Below are positions 1-4,596 of a stretch of DNA of 8,359 bases, piece after piece. The notes under the pieces are model-generated. The model was not told where the DNA came from and made no database searches. It saw only the letters and a list, made by a program, of their open reading frames with translations. The position numbers and the translations under genes are program-made. Numbering within the stretch: position 1 is the stretch's first letter; each line of letters starts with the position of its first letter. This stretch comes from Gammaproteobacteria bacterium. Lineage in GTDB: Bacteria > Pseudomonadota > Gammaproteobacteria > S012-40. Location of the stretch: NCBI GenBank assembly GCA_015491615.1, contig WFVN01000023.1, forward strand, positions 1 through 8,359, read 5' to 3'.

Positions 1-1417
1 GCGGGGTGTGTTGGGCGCAGTGCAGGGTGAGGGTGCGGGCGGCGCGGTCGTAGTGGGTCTCGACGCGCACCACCGGCGTGCCCGCCTGTTCGTACCAGGC
101 GAGGAAGGGACCGAGGTCGGTGCCGTTGGCCTCGCCCAGGGCGCGGAGGAAGTCCTCCACGGTGGCGGCGCGGCCGTCGTTCTCCTCCAGGTAACGGCGC
201 AGGCCGCGGACGAAGCCTCCTTCCCCCAGGTGGGCGTGGAGCATGCGCACGATCTCCGCCCCCTTCTCGTACACGGTAGCGGTGTAGAAATTGTTGATCT
301 CCAGGTAGCAGCGGGGGCGCACCGGGTGTGCCAAGGGGCCGGCGTCCTCGGGGAACTGGCGGGTGCGCAGGGCATTCACGTCGTCGATGCGCTTGACCCC
401 GCGCGAGCCCATGTCGGCGCTGAATTCCTGGTCGCGGAAGACGGTGAGCCCCTCCTTGAGGCTGAGCTGGAACCAGTCGCGCAGAGTGACCCGGTTGCCG
501 GTCCAGTTGTGGAAGTATTCGTGCCCGACGATGCCTTGGATGGCGGCGTAGTCGTCGTCGGTGGCGGTCTGCGGGTCGGCGAGGACGACGGCGGCGTTGA
601 ACAGGTTGAGGCCCTTGTTCTCCATGGCCCCCATGTTGAAGTGGGAGACGGCGACGATCTGGTACAAGTCCAGGTCGTATTCGAGGCCGAAGCGGCGCTC
701 GTCCCAGGCCATGGCGGCCTTGAGGGAGGCGAGGGCGTGGCCGGCCTTGTGCTCGTTGCCGGCCTCCAGGTAGAGGTGCAGGGCCACCTCGCGCCCGCTG
801 CGGGTAGTGTAGCGGTCTTCCACCCGCGCCAGGTCGCCGGCCACCAGGGCGAACAGGTAGCTGGGCTTGGGGAAGGGGTCCTCCCAGACGCGGTAGTGGC
901 GCCCATCCGGCAACTCGCCCGATGCCACCGGGTTGCCGTTGGAGAGGAGCACAGGGTAGCGGTCGCGGTCGGCGCGCAGGGTGACCCGGTAGCGGGCGAG
1001 GACGTCGGGACGATCCGGGAAGTAGGTGATGCGGCGGAAGCCCTCGGCCTCGCACTGGGTGCAAAGCATGCCACCCGACTCGTACAGCCCTTCCAGGGCG
1101 GTGTTGGCGCGCGGGTGAATGCGGGTGCGGACGGTGAGGCGGAAGCGCTCGGGGACGTGCTCGATCTCCAGACCCTCGGCGTGCAGGCGGTAATCGCCGG
1201 CAGCCAAAGGGCGGTCGTCCAGGCGCAGTTCCAGGAGTTCCAGGTCCACCCCGTCCAGGCGCAGGGGGCCGCCCTCCCCTTCCGGGTTGCGGCGGATGTC
1301 CAGGTGGGCGAGAACCTCGGTGGCCTCGGGGTCCAAGTCGAAGGTGAGGTCGATATGCTCCACCCGGTAGGCGGGCGGTCGGTAGTCTTCGAGACAGATG
1401 GGGCGGCGGTCGGCCAT
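1..1417 (-). CDS. pepN: Aminopeptidase N (M1 family), N-terminal part, cut by window edge
   Basis: This is a zinc metallo-aminopeptidase that removes N-terminal residues from peptides in the cytosol. The ATG is at 1417-1415, with AAGGA at 1430-1426 eight bases upstream. The frame stays open for 472 codons to the window edge, about half of the roughly 870 residues usual for gammaproteobacterial PepN. The substrate-binding GAMEN motif is at residues 263-267 (617-631). The zinc motif HEYFH is at 299-303 (509-523), the third zinc ligand Glu is at 322 in KEGLTVF, and the catalytic Tyr is at about 383 in TVYEKGAE. Motif spacing matches E. coli PepN to within two residues, so this is the PepN subfamily rather than a eukaryote-like M1 enzyme. 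No signal peptide is visible. It is transcribed divergently from the Ig-like protein gene and probably uses an extended -10 promoter at 1460-1468. The catalytic residues seen are intact; the C-terminal domains lie outside the window. Confidence 0.97.
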   Translation of the reverse strand, partial: MADRRPICLEDYRPPAYRVEHIDLTFDLDPEATEVLAHLDIRRNPEGEGGPLRLDGVDLELLELRLDDRPLAAGDYRLHAEGLEIEHVPERFRLTVRTRIHPRANTALEGLYESGGMLCTQCEAEGFRRITYFPDRPDVLARYRVTLRADRDRYPVLLSNGNPVASGELPDGRHYRVWEDPFPKPSYLFALVAGDLARVEDRYTTRSGREVALHLYLEAGNEHKAGHALASLKAAMAWDERRFGLEYDLDLYQIVAVSHFNMGAMENKGLNLFNAAVVLADPQTATDDDYAAIQGIVGHEYFHNWTGNRVTLRDWFQLSLKEGLTVFRDQEFSADMGSRGVKRIDDVNALRTRQFPEDAGPLAHPVRPRCYLEINNFYTATVYEKGAEIVRMLHAHLGEGGFVRGLRRYLEENDGRAATVEDFLRALGEANGTDLGPFLAWYEQAGTPVVRVETHYDRAARTLTLHCAQHTP

Positions 1418-1421
1418 GTGA

Positions 1422-1450
1422 CTGATCCTTGACGCTCGGTGGGGTACAAT
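1422..1450 (+). promoter_or_regulatory. Candidate sigma-70 promoter for the Ig-like protein gene
   Basis: TACAAT at 1445-1450 matches the -10 box at five of six positions. A weak -35 (CTGATC, 1422-1427) lies 17 bases upstream. The expected start near 1457 leaves a leader of about 28 nt with GGAGG at 1474-1478. A better -35-like hexamer, TTGACG at 1429-1434, is only 10 bases from this -10 and so cannot pair with it. Confidence 0.35.
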
Positions 1451-1465
1451 CGGCGGACCATTGTA
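1445..1465. repeat. Inverted repeat TACAAT-N9-ATTGTA between divergent genes
   Basis: A perfect 6-bp inverted repeat with a 9-bp centre sits midway between pepN and the Ig-like protein gene. Each arm is also the -10 candidate for one direction. Two polymerases could not occupy both arms at once, and a dimeric regulator could also bind here. Repeat and spacing are seen directly; function is inferred. Confidence 0.45.
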
Positions 1466-1468
1466 GCA
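1460..1468 (-). promoter_or_regulatory. Candidate extended -10 promoter for pepN
   Basis: The minus strand reads TGCTACAAT, an extended -10 (TGn plus TACAAT, five of six bases matching TATAAT). It has no recognisable -35, which is acceptable for the extended -10 class. The start point would fall near 1453, giving a leader of about 36 nt that contains the pepN ribosome site. Assigned by pattern only. Confidence 0.4.
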
Positions 1469-1484
1469 ACCGTGGAGGTGCCCC

Positions 1485-2252
1485 GTGCGCCGCGCCCTGC
1501 CCCTGTTTCTGCTCCTCCTGGCCCTCCCCTGGACGGCGCAGGCCGCCGGTTTGCGCGCCAAGTTCGTCTCCCAGGTGGTCCCCGACCAGATGACCGCCGG
1601 TCAGCGTTACACGGTGGTGGTGCAGTATCGCAACGAGGGGCGGGGTAGTTGGCCCGCTTCGGTGCACCTGGCACAGACCGGCAACCGCGCCTGGGGACGG
1701 GTGAGCGCGCGCCTGGACCCGCGCAAGCCGGTGCCGCCGGGGCAGATCGGGACCTTCCGCGCGGTGGTGAAGGCACCCCGCCGCCCGGGCACCTACACCC
1801 TGCACTGGCGGCCGGTGGCCGGGAACGACGCCTTCGGCCCGCAGACACCGGCGGTGAAGGTGGCGGTGGTGGCGGCGGAGAAGCGTCCGAACTGGGACGC
1901 GGAGTTCGTGCACCAGCAACTGCCCGGCCTGCAGGCGGGCGACCCGCCCTTCGCCCTCCTCCAGGTGGGGCGGGCCTACCCGGTCACCCTGGTGTTCAAG
2001 AACACCGGGCAACGTCCTTGGAAGGCCGGCGAAGTACGACTGGTGCCCCTGCACGATGGGGCGCGGGTGTGGTCGGTGTCAGCCCTGGACCTGCCGCGCG
2101 GAACGACGGTGGCACCGGAGGAGTTCCACGCCTTCCGCTTCACCCTGCTGGCGCCGTTGGAGCCGGGGATCTACCCCTTCCAGTGGCGACTGAAACGGGG
2201 CGGCAAACGCTTCGGCGACGCCTCCGAGAAGGTCTCCATCACCGTGCGCTGA
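1485..2252 (+). CDS. Secreted protein with two NBR1-type Ig-like domains
   Basis: This 255-residue protein starts at a GTG (1485), with GGAGG at 1474-1478 six bases upstream. Residues 1-20 form a signal peptide: two Arg, a Leu-rich core, and an AQA cleavage box at 18-20. The mature protein would be periplasmic or outside the cell. Two repeats follow, at about 25-129 and 138-254. Each carries the features of the Ig-like domain first named in NBR1: an N-terminal V.GQ or VG.-Y.V.V strand, an N-E/T-G..-W turn (N50-W56 and N173-W179), and a late P-G-.Y....W strand (P101-W108, P227-W234). Such domains are beta-sandwiches that bind other proteins; no catalytic residues are visible. The gene stands alone between a divergent pepN and a convergent small gene. 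The family assignment comes from pattern recognition. The specific function in this organism is unknown. Confidence 0.85.
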   Translation: MRRALPLFLLLLALPWTAQAAGLRAKFVSQVVPDQMTAGQRYTVVVQYRNEGRGSWPASVHLAQTGNRAWGRVSARLDPRKPVPPGQIGTFRAVVKAPRRPGTYTLHWRPVAGNDAFGPQTPAVKVAVVAAEKRPNWDAEFVHQQLPGLQAGDPPFALLQVGRAYPVTLVFKNTGQRPWKAGEVRLVPLHDGARVWSVSALDLPRGTTVAPEEFHAFRFTLLAPLEPGIYPFQWRLKRGGKRFGDASEKVSITVR

Positions 2253-2254
2253 AC

Positions 2255-2280
2255 AAAAAGAGGGGCGCGACCGCGCCCCT
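2255..2280 (-). terminator. Intrinsic terminator of the acidic microprotein gene
   Basis: An 8-bp stem (2261-2268 AGGGGCGC with 2273-2280 GCGCCCCT) has a GACC loop. On the minus strand it is followed by C and five Ts (2259-2255), 27 bases past the stop of the leftward gene. On the plus strand the hairpin begins 8 bases after the Ig-like gene stop but has no T-run, so it may terminate that side only weakly. Confidence 0.8.
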
Positions 2281-2306
2281 GGTTACCCCGTCCTCGTCCC
2301 CTCGCG

Positions 2307-2459
2307 TCAGGACTCGTCGTCCCACGGGTCCATGTGCAGCTCGTCGATCATGTCCAGGTCGTAGAAATCGTCATCGATGATCTCCCAGTCCTCGGACAGA
2401 AAGATGGAACTGGGTTCGATGTATTCCCCCTCGGGGGCCTCGGTCTTGATGCGTGCCAT
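2307..2459 (-). CDS. Extremely acidic 50-residue microprotein, function unknown
   Basis: A short complete gene: ATG at 2459-2457, stop TGA at 2309-2307, and GGAGA at 2471-2467 seven bases before the start. The 50-residue product has 18 Asp/Glu (10 D, 8 E) against only Arg3 and Lys5, so its net charge is strongly negative. The acid runs cluster in the C-terminal half, mixed with Trp, Phe, Tyr and Ile (W25, D29-D31, F32, Y33, W46). It has no signal peptide, membrane segment or Cys. A terminator follows 27 bases downstream and a sigma-28-like promoter precedes it (2499-2525), so it looks like a self-contained unit. I do not recognise the family. Such composition would suit an anti-factor, a nucleic-acid mimic, or a disordered partner of a basic protein, but that is speculation. 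That the gene is real is supported by ribosome site, promoter and terminator together. Confidence 0.75.
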   Translation of the reverse strand: MARIKTEAPEGEYIEPSSIFLSEDWEIIDDDFYDLDMIDELHMDPWDDES

Positions 2460-2493
2460 GTTCTCGTCTCCGCTGCGGGCGTCTCGCCCTTGC

Positions 2494-2520
2494 CTTGCCT
2501 ATCGGCCGGCGCGAGGCAAG
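2494..2520. repeat. Inverted repeat CTTGCCT / AGGCAAG around the -10 region
   Basis: Arms at 2494-2500 and 2514-2520 pair perfectly (7 bp) around a 13-base centre that contains most of the sigma-28-like -10 box. There is no T-run on either strand, so it is not a convincing terminator for the yqiB-like gene that ends at 2540. It could be an operator or a chance GC-rich pairing. Confidence 0.35.
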
Positions 2521-2525
2521 ATTGA
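2499..2525 (-). promoter_or_regulatory. Sigma-28 (FliA)-like promoter of the acidic microprotein gene
   Basis: The minus strand reads TCAATCTT (2525-2518), an 11-base spacer, then GCCGATAG (2506-2499). The sigma-28 consensus is TAAAGTTT-N11-GCCGATAA, so the match is 5 of 8 and 7 of 8 with exact spacing. Transcription would start near 2492, about 33 nt before the ATG, leaving room for the ribosome site. No comparable sigma-70 pair is visible in this gap. Confidence 0.5.
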
Positions 2526-2539
2526 GGCCGGAAACGGGG

Positions 2540-2956
2540 TCAGGAGAGGGTAGGGAGGGCGCCGCGCAGGCGGCAGAAGTCCAGCAGTTCGCTGAAGAAG
2601 CGGTTGAGCTGGTATTTCTCGTCCGGGGCGAACATGTCCGGGTTGGGGCGCGGGTATTCGGAACGCAGCCGCCAGTGACCGCGGAAGCCGCGCACCTCGG
2701 CCGCCTTGGCGTCGTGATAGACGCGTACGTAGAGGGTGGGGACGCGCGCCCCCAGGCGCTCGAGGATGCCCGGTCCCACCAGGTGCACCTCCAGGGTGGA
2801 GGTGTAGGGGAAGCGCTCGGCGAGGGTGAGGACCACTTGCGGCTCGGTGTCCACCGCCAGCACCACCCGCCCCTCCTCGCGCGGCCAGTGGTCCACGAGG
2901 GCGTCGAGCTTGCGGTAGTTGGCCTCGTACAGGGCCATGAGACTGGGTCGTTTCAT
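2540..2956 (-). CDS. yqiB: DUF1249 / YqiB family protein
   Basis: This 138-residue protein matches the DUF1249 family, about 140 residues in E. coli YqiB. Family marks are the N-terminal L..LYE.N...L segment (residues 6-17), the VRVYHDAK.AEV block (78-88), and the C-terminal DEK.Q.N.F motif (112-120) before an LL.FC..RGA tail (124-133). It has no signal peptide or membrane span, so it is probably cytosolic. Its biochemical role is not established. In E. coli yqiB lies beside cpdA and nudF; here it sits between fliA and the acidic microprotein gene, a different context. The ATG at 2956-2954 has AAAGG five bases upstream (2966-2962). A sigma-70 promoter at 3011-3039 likely drives it. The family call is firm; the symbol rests on resemblance. 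Confidence 0.93.
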   Translation of the reverse strand: MKRPSLMALYEANYRKLDALVDHWPREEGRVVLAVDTEPQVVLTLAERFPYTSTLEVHLVGPGILERLGARVPTLYVRVYHDAKAAEVRGFRGHWRLRSEYPRPNPDMFAPDEKYQLNRFFSELLDFCRLRGALPTLS

Positions 2957-2979
2957 GGATGCCTTTCGAACGGGTCACG

Positions 2980-3003
2980 AAAAGGCCACCGCTCGGGGTG
3001 GCC
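2980..3003 (-). terminator. Hairpin terminator after fliA
   Basis: A 7-bp perfect stem (GGCCACC 2984-2990 with GGTGGCC 2997-3003) and a 6-base loop are followed on the minus strand by four Ts (2983-2980). It lies 37 bases after the fliA stop and directly before the yqiB start region. The T-run is short, so read-through into yqiB is possible. The predicted yqiB start point is right at the hairpin's upstream edge. Confidence 0.65.
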
Positions 3004-3010
3004 GGGATTC

Positions 3011-3039
3011 ATCTTAACGAATGGCCCGGGGCCTGCCAA
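3011..3039 (-). promoter_or_regulatory. Sigma-70 promoter for yqiB
   Basis: The minus strand reads TTGGCA (3039-3034, five of six), a 17-base spacer, then TAAGAT (3016-3011, four of six). The spacing is ideal. The expected start is near 3004, one base before the hairpin at 3003-2984. The -35 begins immediately after the fliA stop codon, so yqiB can be transcribed independently of fliA. Confidence 0.55.
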
Positions 3040-3040
3040 A

Positions 3041-3757
3041 TCAGCGCCCCTGCCAATCGCGCAGGCGCGCCCGCAGGCGGATCATGGCCTGCCCGAGGAG
3101 CTGGCTGATGCGCGATTCACTCACCCCCAGGAGTTGGCCGATTTCGCGCAGGTTGAGCTCCCGGTCGTAGTAGAGGGAGACCACCAGGCGCTCGCGCTCG
3201 GGAAGCCTGGCGATGGCCTCGGCGAGGCGCTTCTGGAAGCGTTGCCGGGCGGTGTCGTCCAGGGGACCGGTACCCTGTTCGAGCATGCCGCGAGAGATGG
3301 CCTCCTCGTCCACCCCCAGTTCCTCGAAGGCGAGCATGCGCGAGGTGTTGGCGTCCTGGAGGATCTTGTAGTACTCCTCCATGGTCAGCCCCATGGCCTG
3401 TGCCACTTCCTCGTCGCGCGCGTCGCGCCCTTCGCGGGCCTCGATCTCGCGCACCACTTCCGCCATCTCCCGCGCCTTGCGGTGCACCGATTTGGGGGCC
3501 CAGTCGTTCTTGCGCAGCTCGTCCAGCATGGCCCCGCGGATGCGGATGCCGGCGTAGGTCTCGAAGCTGGCGCCGAGCTGGGGCTTGTAGTTGCGCGAGG
3601 CCTCCAGCAGCCCCACCATGCCAGCCTGGACGAGGTCGTCCACGGACACCGACGAGGGCAGGCGGGTCATGAGGTGGTAGGCGATGCGTTTCACCAGGGG
3701 AGTGTACTGCTCGATCAGCCGATCGAAACCGCCTTCGAAATAGGGGTGGGTGGCCAT
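3041..3757 (-). CDS. fliA: Flagellar RNA polymerase sigma factor FliA (sigma-28)
   Basis: This 238-residue protein has the usual FliA length and order. Region 2 spans about 12-82, with the core-binding DDL at 40-42 and the DNA-facing FETYAGIRIRGAMLDELR at 65-82. FliA-specific NDWAPKSVHRKAR follows at 84-96. Region 3 spans about 97-165. Region 4 spans about 175-235, with LPERE at 185-189 and the helix-turn-helix LNLREIGQLLGVSESRISQL at 201-220. It directs RNA polymerase to late flagellar, motor and chemotaxis genes and is normally held by the anti-sigma factor FlgM. The ATG is at 3757-3755; the upstream ribosome site is weak (GAGA about 11 bases away). In Pseudomonas and Vibrio fliA follows flhF and flhG and precedes che genes. 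Here its neighbours are hpf and yqiB, and it looks monocistronic. A sigma-28-like promoter lies upstream, suggesting self-activation. Confidence 0.96.
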   Translation of the reverse strand: MATHPYFEGGFDRLIEQYTPLVKRIAYHLMTRLPSSVSVDDLVQAGMVGLLEASRNYKPQLGASFETYAGIRIRGAMLDELRKNDWAPKSVHRKAREMAEVVREIEAREGRDARDEEVAQAMGLTMEEYYKILQDANTSRMLAFEELGVDEEAISRGMLEQGTGPLDDTARQRFQKRLAEAIARLPERERLVVSLYYDRELNLREIGQLLGVSESRISQLLGQAMIRLRARLRDWQGR

Positions 3758-3774
3758 GTCGTGGTCGGTTCTCG

Positions 3775-3796
3775 TGGGGCGATTGCCTGTGCCCCA
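3775..3796 (-). other. Small hairpin in front of the fliA start
   Basis: TGGGGC (3775-3780) pairs perfectly with GCCCCA (3791-3796) around a 10-base loop. It ends 17 bases before the fliA ATG. In a transcript starting further upstream it could affect translation of fliA, whose ribosome site is weak. If the sigma-28-like promoter is used, the start near 3791 would remove the 5' arm, so only other transcripts would carry the hairpin. Confidence 0.3.
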
Positions 3797-3797
3797 T

Positions 3798-3825
3798 TGA
3801 TCGACGGGCGCGGCGACCGACTTTA
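3798..3825 (-). promoter_or_regulatory. Possible sigma-28-like promoter of fliA (autoregulation)
   Basis: The minus strand reads TAAA (3825-3822), 16 bases, then GTCGATCA (3805-3798). The consensus is TAAA-N15-GCCGATAA. The -35 core is exact and continues GT as in TAAAGTTT, but the -10 matches only six of eight and the spacer is one base long. Self-activation of fliA is known in enteric bacteria. This is a modest match. Confidence 0.3.
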
Positions 3826-3852
3826 ACCGCGCCCCGTTCTCTGCCGGCTTCC

Positions 3853-3962
3853 AATCATCTGTTCTGTCCGGATCAGCCTGGTCGGTGCAGGAATGATTTG
3901 GAGGTGCCGCGGGGAGTTACAAAGCCCTCGCACGACGAGATCCCCCGTGATGGGAAATCATC
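3853..3962. repeat. Three copies of an AATCAT motif upstream of fliA
   Basis: AATCATC occurs on the plus strand at 3853-3859 and 3956-3962. ATGATTT at 3893-3899 is the same core inverted and pairs over 7 bases with AAATCAT at 3955-3961. The gap between fliA and hpf is otherwise GC-rich, so these AT-rich copies stand out. They could be regulator sites for fliA or chance. Confidence 0.25.
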
Positions 3963-3970
3963 GTCTCGGC

Positions 3971-4006
3971 AAGGGGAAAGGGGCCGGCCACCGAGCAGAC
4001 CGGCCC
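3971..4006 (-). terminator. Probable terminator after hpf
   Basis: GGGCCGG (3981-3987) pairs with CCGGCCC (4000-4006) around a 12-base loop, 10 bases after the hpf stop. On the minus strand it is followed by CTTTCCCCTT, a pyrimidine run with few Ts. Placement is right for a terminator, but the tail is weak. Confidence 0.45.
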
Positions 4007-4016
4007 GAACAGGATT

Positions 4017-4349
4017 TCAAGCGGGAATGACATGGAGGCCGACGCGCTGGCGGCGGCGAAACGAAATCAACTGGCGCCGGGCGGCGTCGAAAGCCTCGCG
4101 GATCGCCACGTAGAGGTCTTCATGGGGTGCCCGGCGCACCACCAGATGGGCCCCGGGCACGGTCAGCTCGATGCGCACATGGTAGAGAATGCCCTGATGT
4201 TTGTGGCGGTGCGGGGCCTCGACCATGATGCGGCAGCCCATGATGTGGTCACAATAACGCTCCAGCTTGGCCGCGCGCTTGCGCAGGCAGGCCAGGGCGT
4301 TCTCGGAAAGGGACACGGCTCGACTGGTGATCTGCACGGGTTGCTGCAT
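4017..4349 (-). CDS. hpf: HPF/RaiA family ribosome hibernation factor
   Basis: This 110-residue protein of the S30EA ribosome-associated family binds the small subunit at the mRNA/tRNA channel and helps park ribosomes in an idle state under stress. It shows the family's beta-alpha-beta-beta-beta-alpha layout: a first strand at PVQITSR (4-10), a helix with LRKRAAKLERY (22-32), the VEAPHRHKHQG...HVRIELTVPG block (43-66), and the closing helix EDLYVAIREAFDAARRQL (77-94). A basic tail follows (F97 to R102, with RRRQR). The HRHKHQG signature is typical of a subgroup that in many proteobacteria carries a C-terminal cold-shock domain. Here the protein stops after the HPF part, and no cold-shock coding remnant is evident downstream. 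AGGGAGGA (4363-4356) lies six bases before the ATG. It is divergent from the prkA stress operon. Family is certain; whether it acts as HPF or RaiA type is not. Confidence 0.92.
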   Translation of the reverse strand: MQQPVQITSRAVSLSENALACLRKRAAKLERYCDHIMGCRIMVEAPHRHKHQGILYHVRIELTVPGAHLVVRRAPHEDLYVAIREAFDAARRQLISFRRRQRVGLHVIPA

Positions 4350-4391
4350 GGAACGTCCTCCCTGGTCGCGGGGGCTCCCCCCTCTTTACAA

Positions 4392-4420
4392 CGTTTAGTC
4401 ACTCACCGACGCCGGGGCAA
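4392..4420 (-). promoter_or_regulatory. Weak candidate sigma-70 promoter for hpf
   Basis: The minus strand reads TTGCCC (4420-4415), 17 bases, then TAAACG (4397-4392). Matches are four and three of six. The spacing is ideal and the position fits, with the start near 4385, about 36 nt before the ATG, but the -10 is poor. Listed because no better pair is visible. Confidence 0.2.
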
Positions 4421-4462
4421 GAAACCATCGTCGACGTCGGGCAGTCCAAAGGGGGGAGTGAC
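4398..4462. repeat. Nested dyads upstream of the sigma-54 promoter
   Basis: GTCACTC (4398-4404) is inverted at 4456-4462, CCGACG (4406-4411) is inverted at 4435-4440, and CGTCGACG at 4429-4436 is self-complementary. They fill the stretch just upstream of the sigma-54 promoter, where an enhancer-binding activator would act. No known activator consensus is met. Confidence 0.3.
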
Positions 4463-4474
4463 GCTGGCACAGGC

Positions 4475-4490
4475 TGGCCCGCTCCTTGCA
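4475..4490 (+). promoter_or_regulatory. Sigma-54 (RpoN) promoter of the prkA operon
   Basis: TGGCCC (4475-4480), five bases, then TTGCA (4486-4490). The consensus is TGGCAC-N5-TTGCA, so 10 of 11 defined bases match. The invariant GG (4476-4477) and GC (4488-4489) are exactly 10 bases apart. Start would be near 4501, giving a leader of about 96 nt. In E. coli the homologous yeaGH operon is known to use sigma-54 with NtrC in nitrogen starvation. Confidence 0.78.
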
Positions 4491-4596
4491 CAATGCTCCA
4501 CACGCGCGCGAAACGGCCGACGTAGAAGAACAAGAAAGGCGTCCGTGCACCGCACTATGAACCGGTCAACCACCCACACCGATGGGAGAACAAACG

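Noticed and set aside
8..1432. A 474-codon plus-strand open frame across pepN
   Set aside because: The minus strand encodes PepN with intact GAMEN and HEYFH motifs; the plus frame is its low-complexity mirror.
1429..1450. TTGACG with TACAAT as a classical promoter
   Set aside because: The spacer is only 10 bases, far below the 16-18 needed.
376..1848. A 490-codon minus-strand open frame overlapping pepN and the Ig-like gene
   Set aside because: It is a shifted frame of pepN that also crosses the divergent promoter region; its product is Ser/Pro/Arg/Thr-rich with no domain.
2453..3826. A 457-codon plus-strand open frame antisense to yqiB and fliA
   Set aside because: Both minus-strand genes have clear family motifs, ribosome sites or flanking signals; the plus frame has none.
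3898..4113. A 71-codon plus-strand open frame between fliA and hpf
   Set aside because: It runs through the hpf terminator and antisense into the hpf 3' end, and the product resembles no known family.
4465..4490. TGGCAC at 4465-4470 as the -24 box of the sigma-54 promoter
   Set aside because: Although this hexamer is exact, it is 15 bases from TTGCA instead of five; TGGCCC at 4475 has the required spacing.
4548..4567. GCAC...GGT as an NtrC binding site
   Set aside because: The half-site spacing is wrong for the NtrC consensus, the second half lacks TGC, and it lies downstream of the predicted start point.
4582..4596. An earlier in-frame ATG for prkA
   Set aside because: It would overlap the GGGAG ribosome site of the 4597 start and add five residues absent from the family N-terminus.
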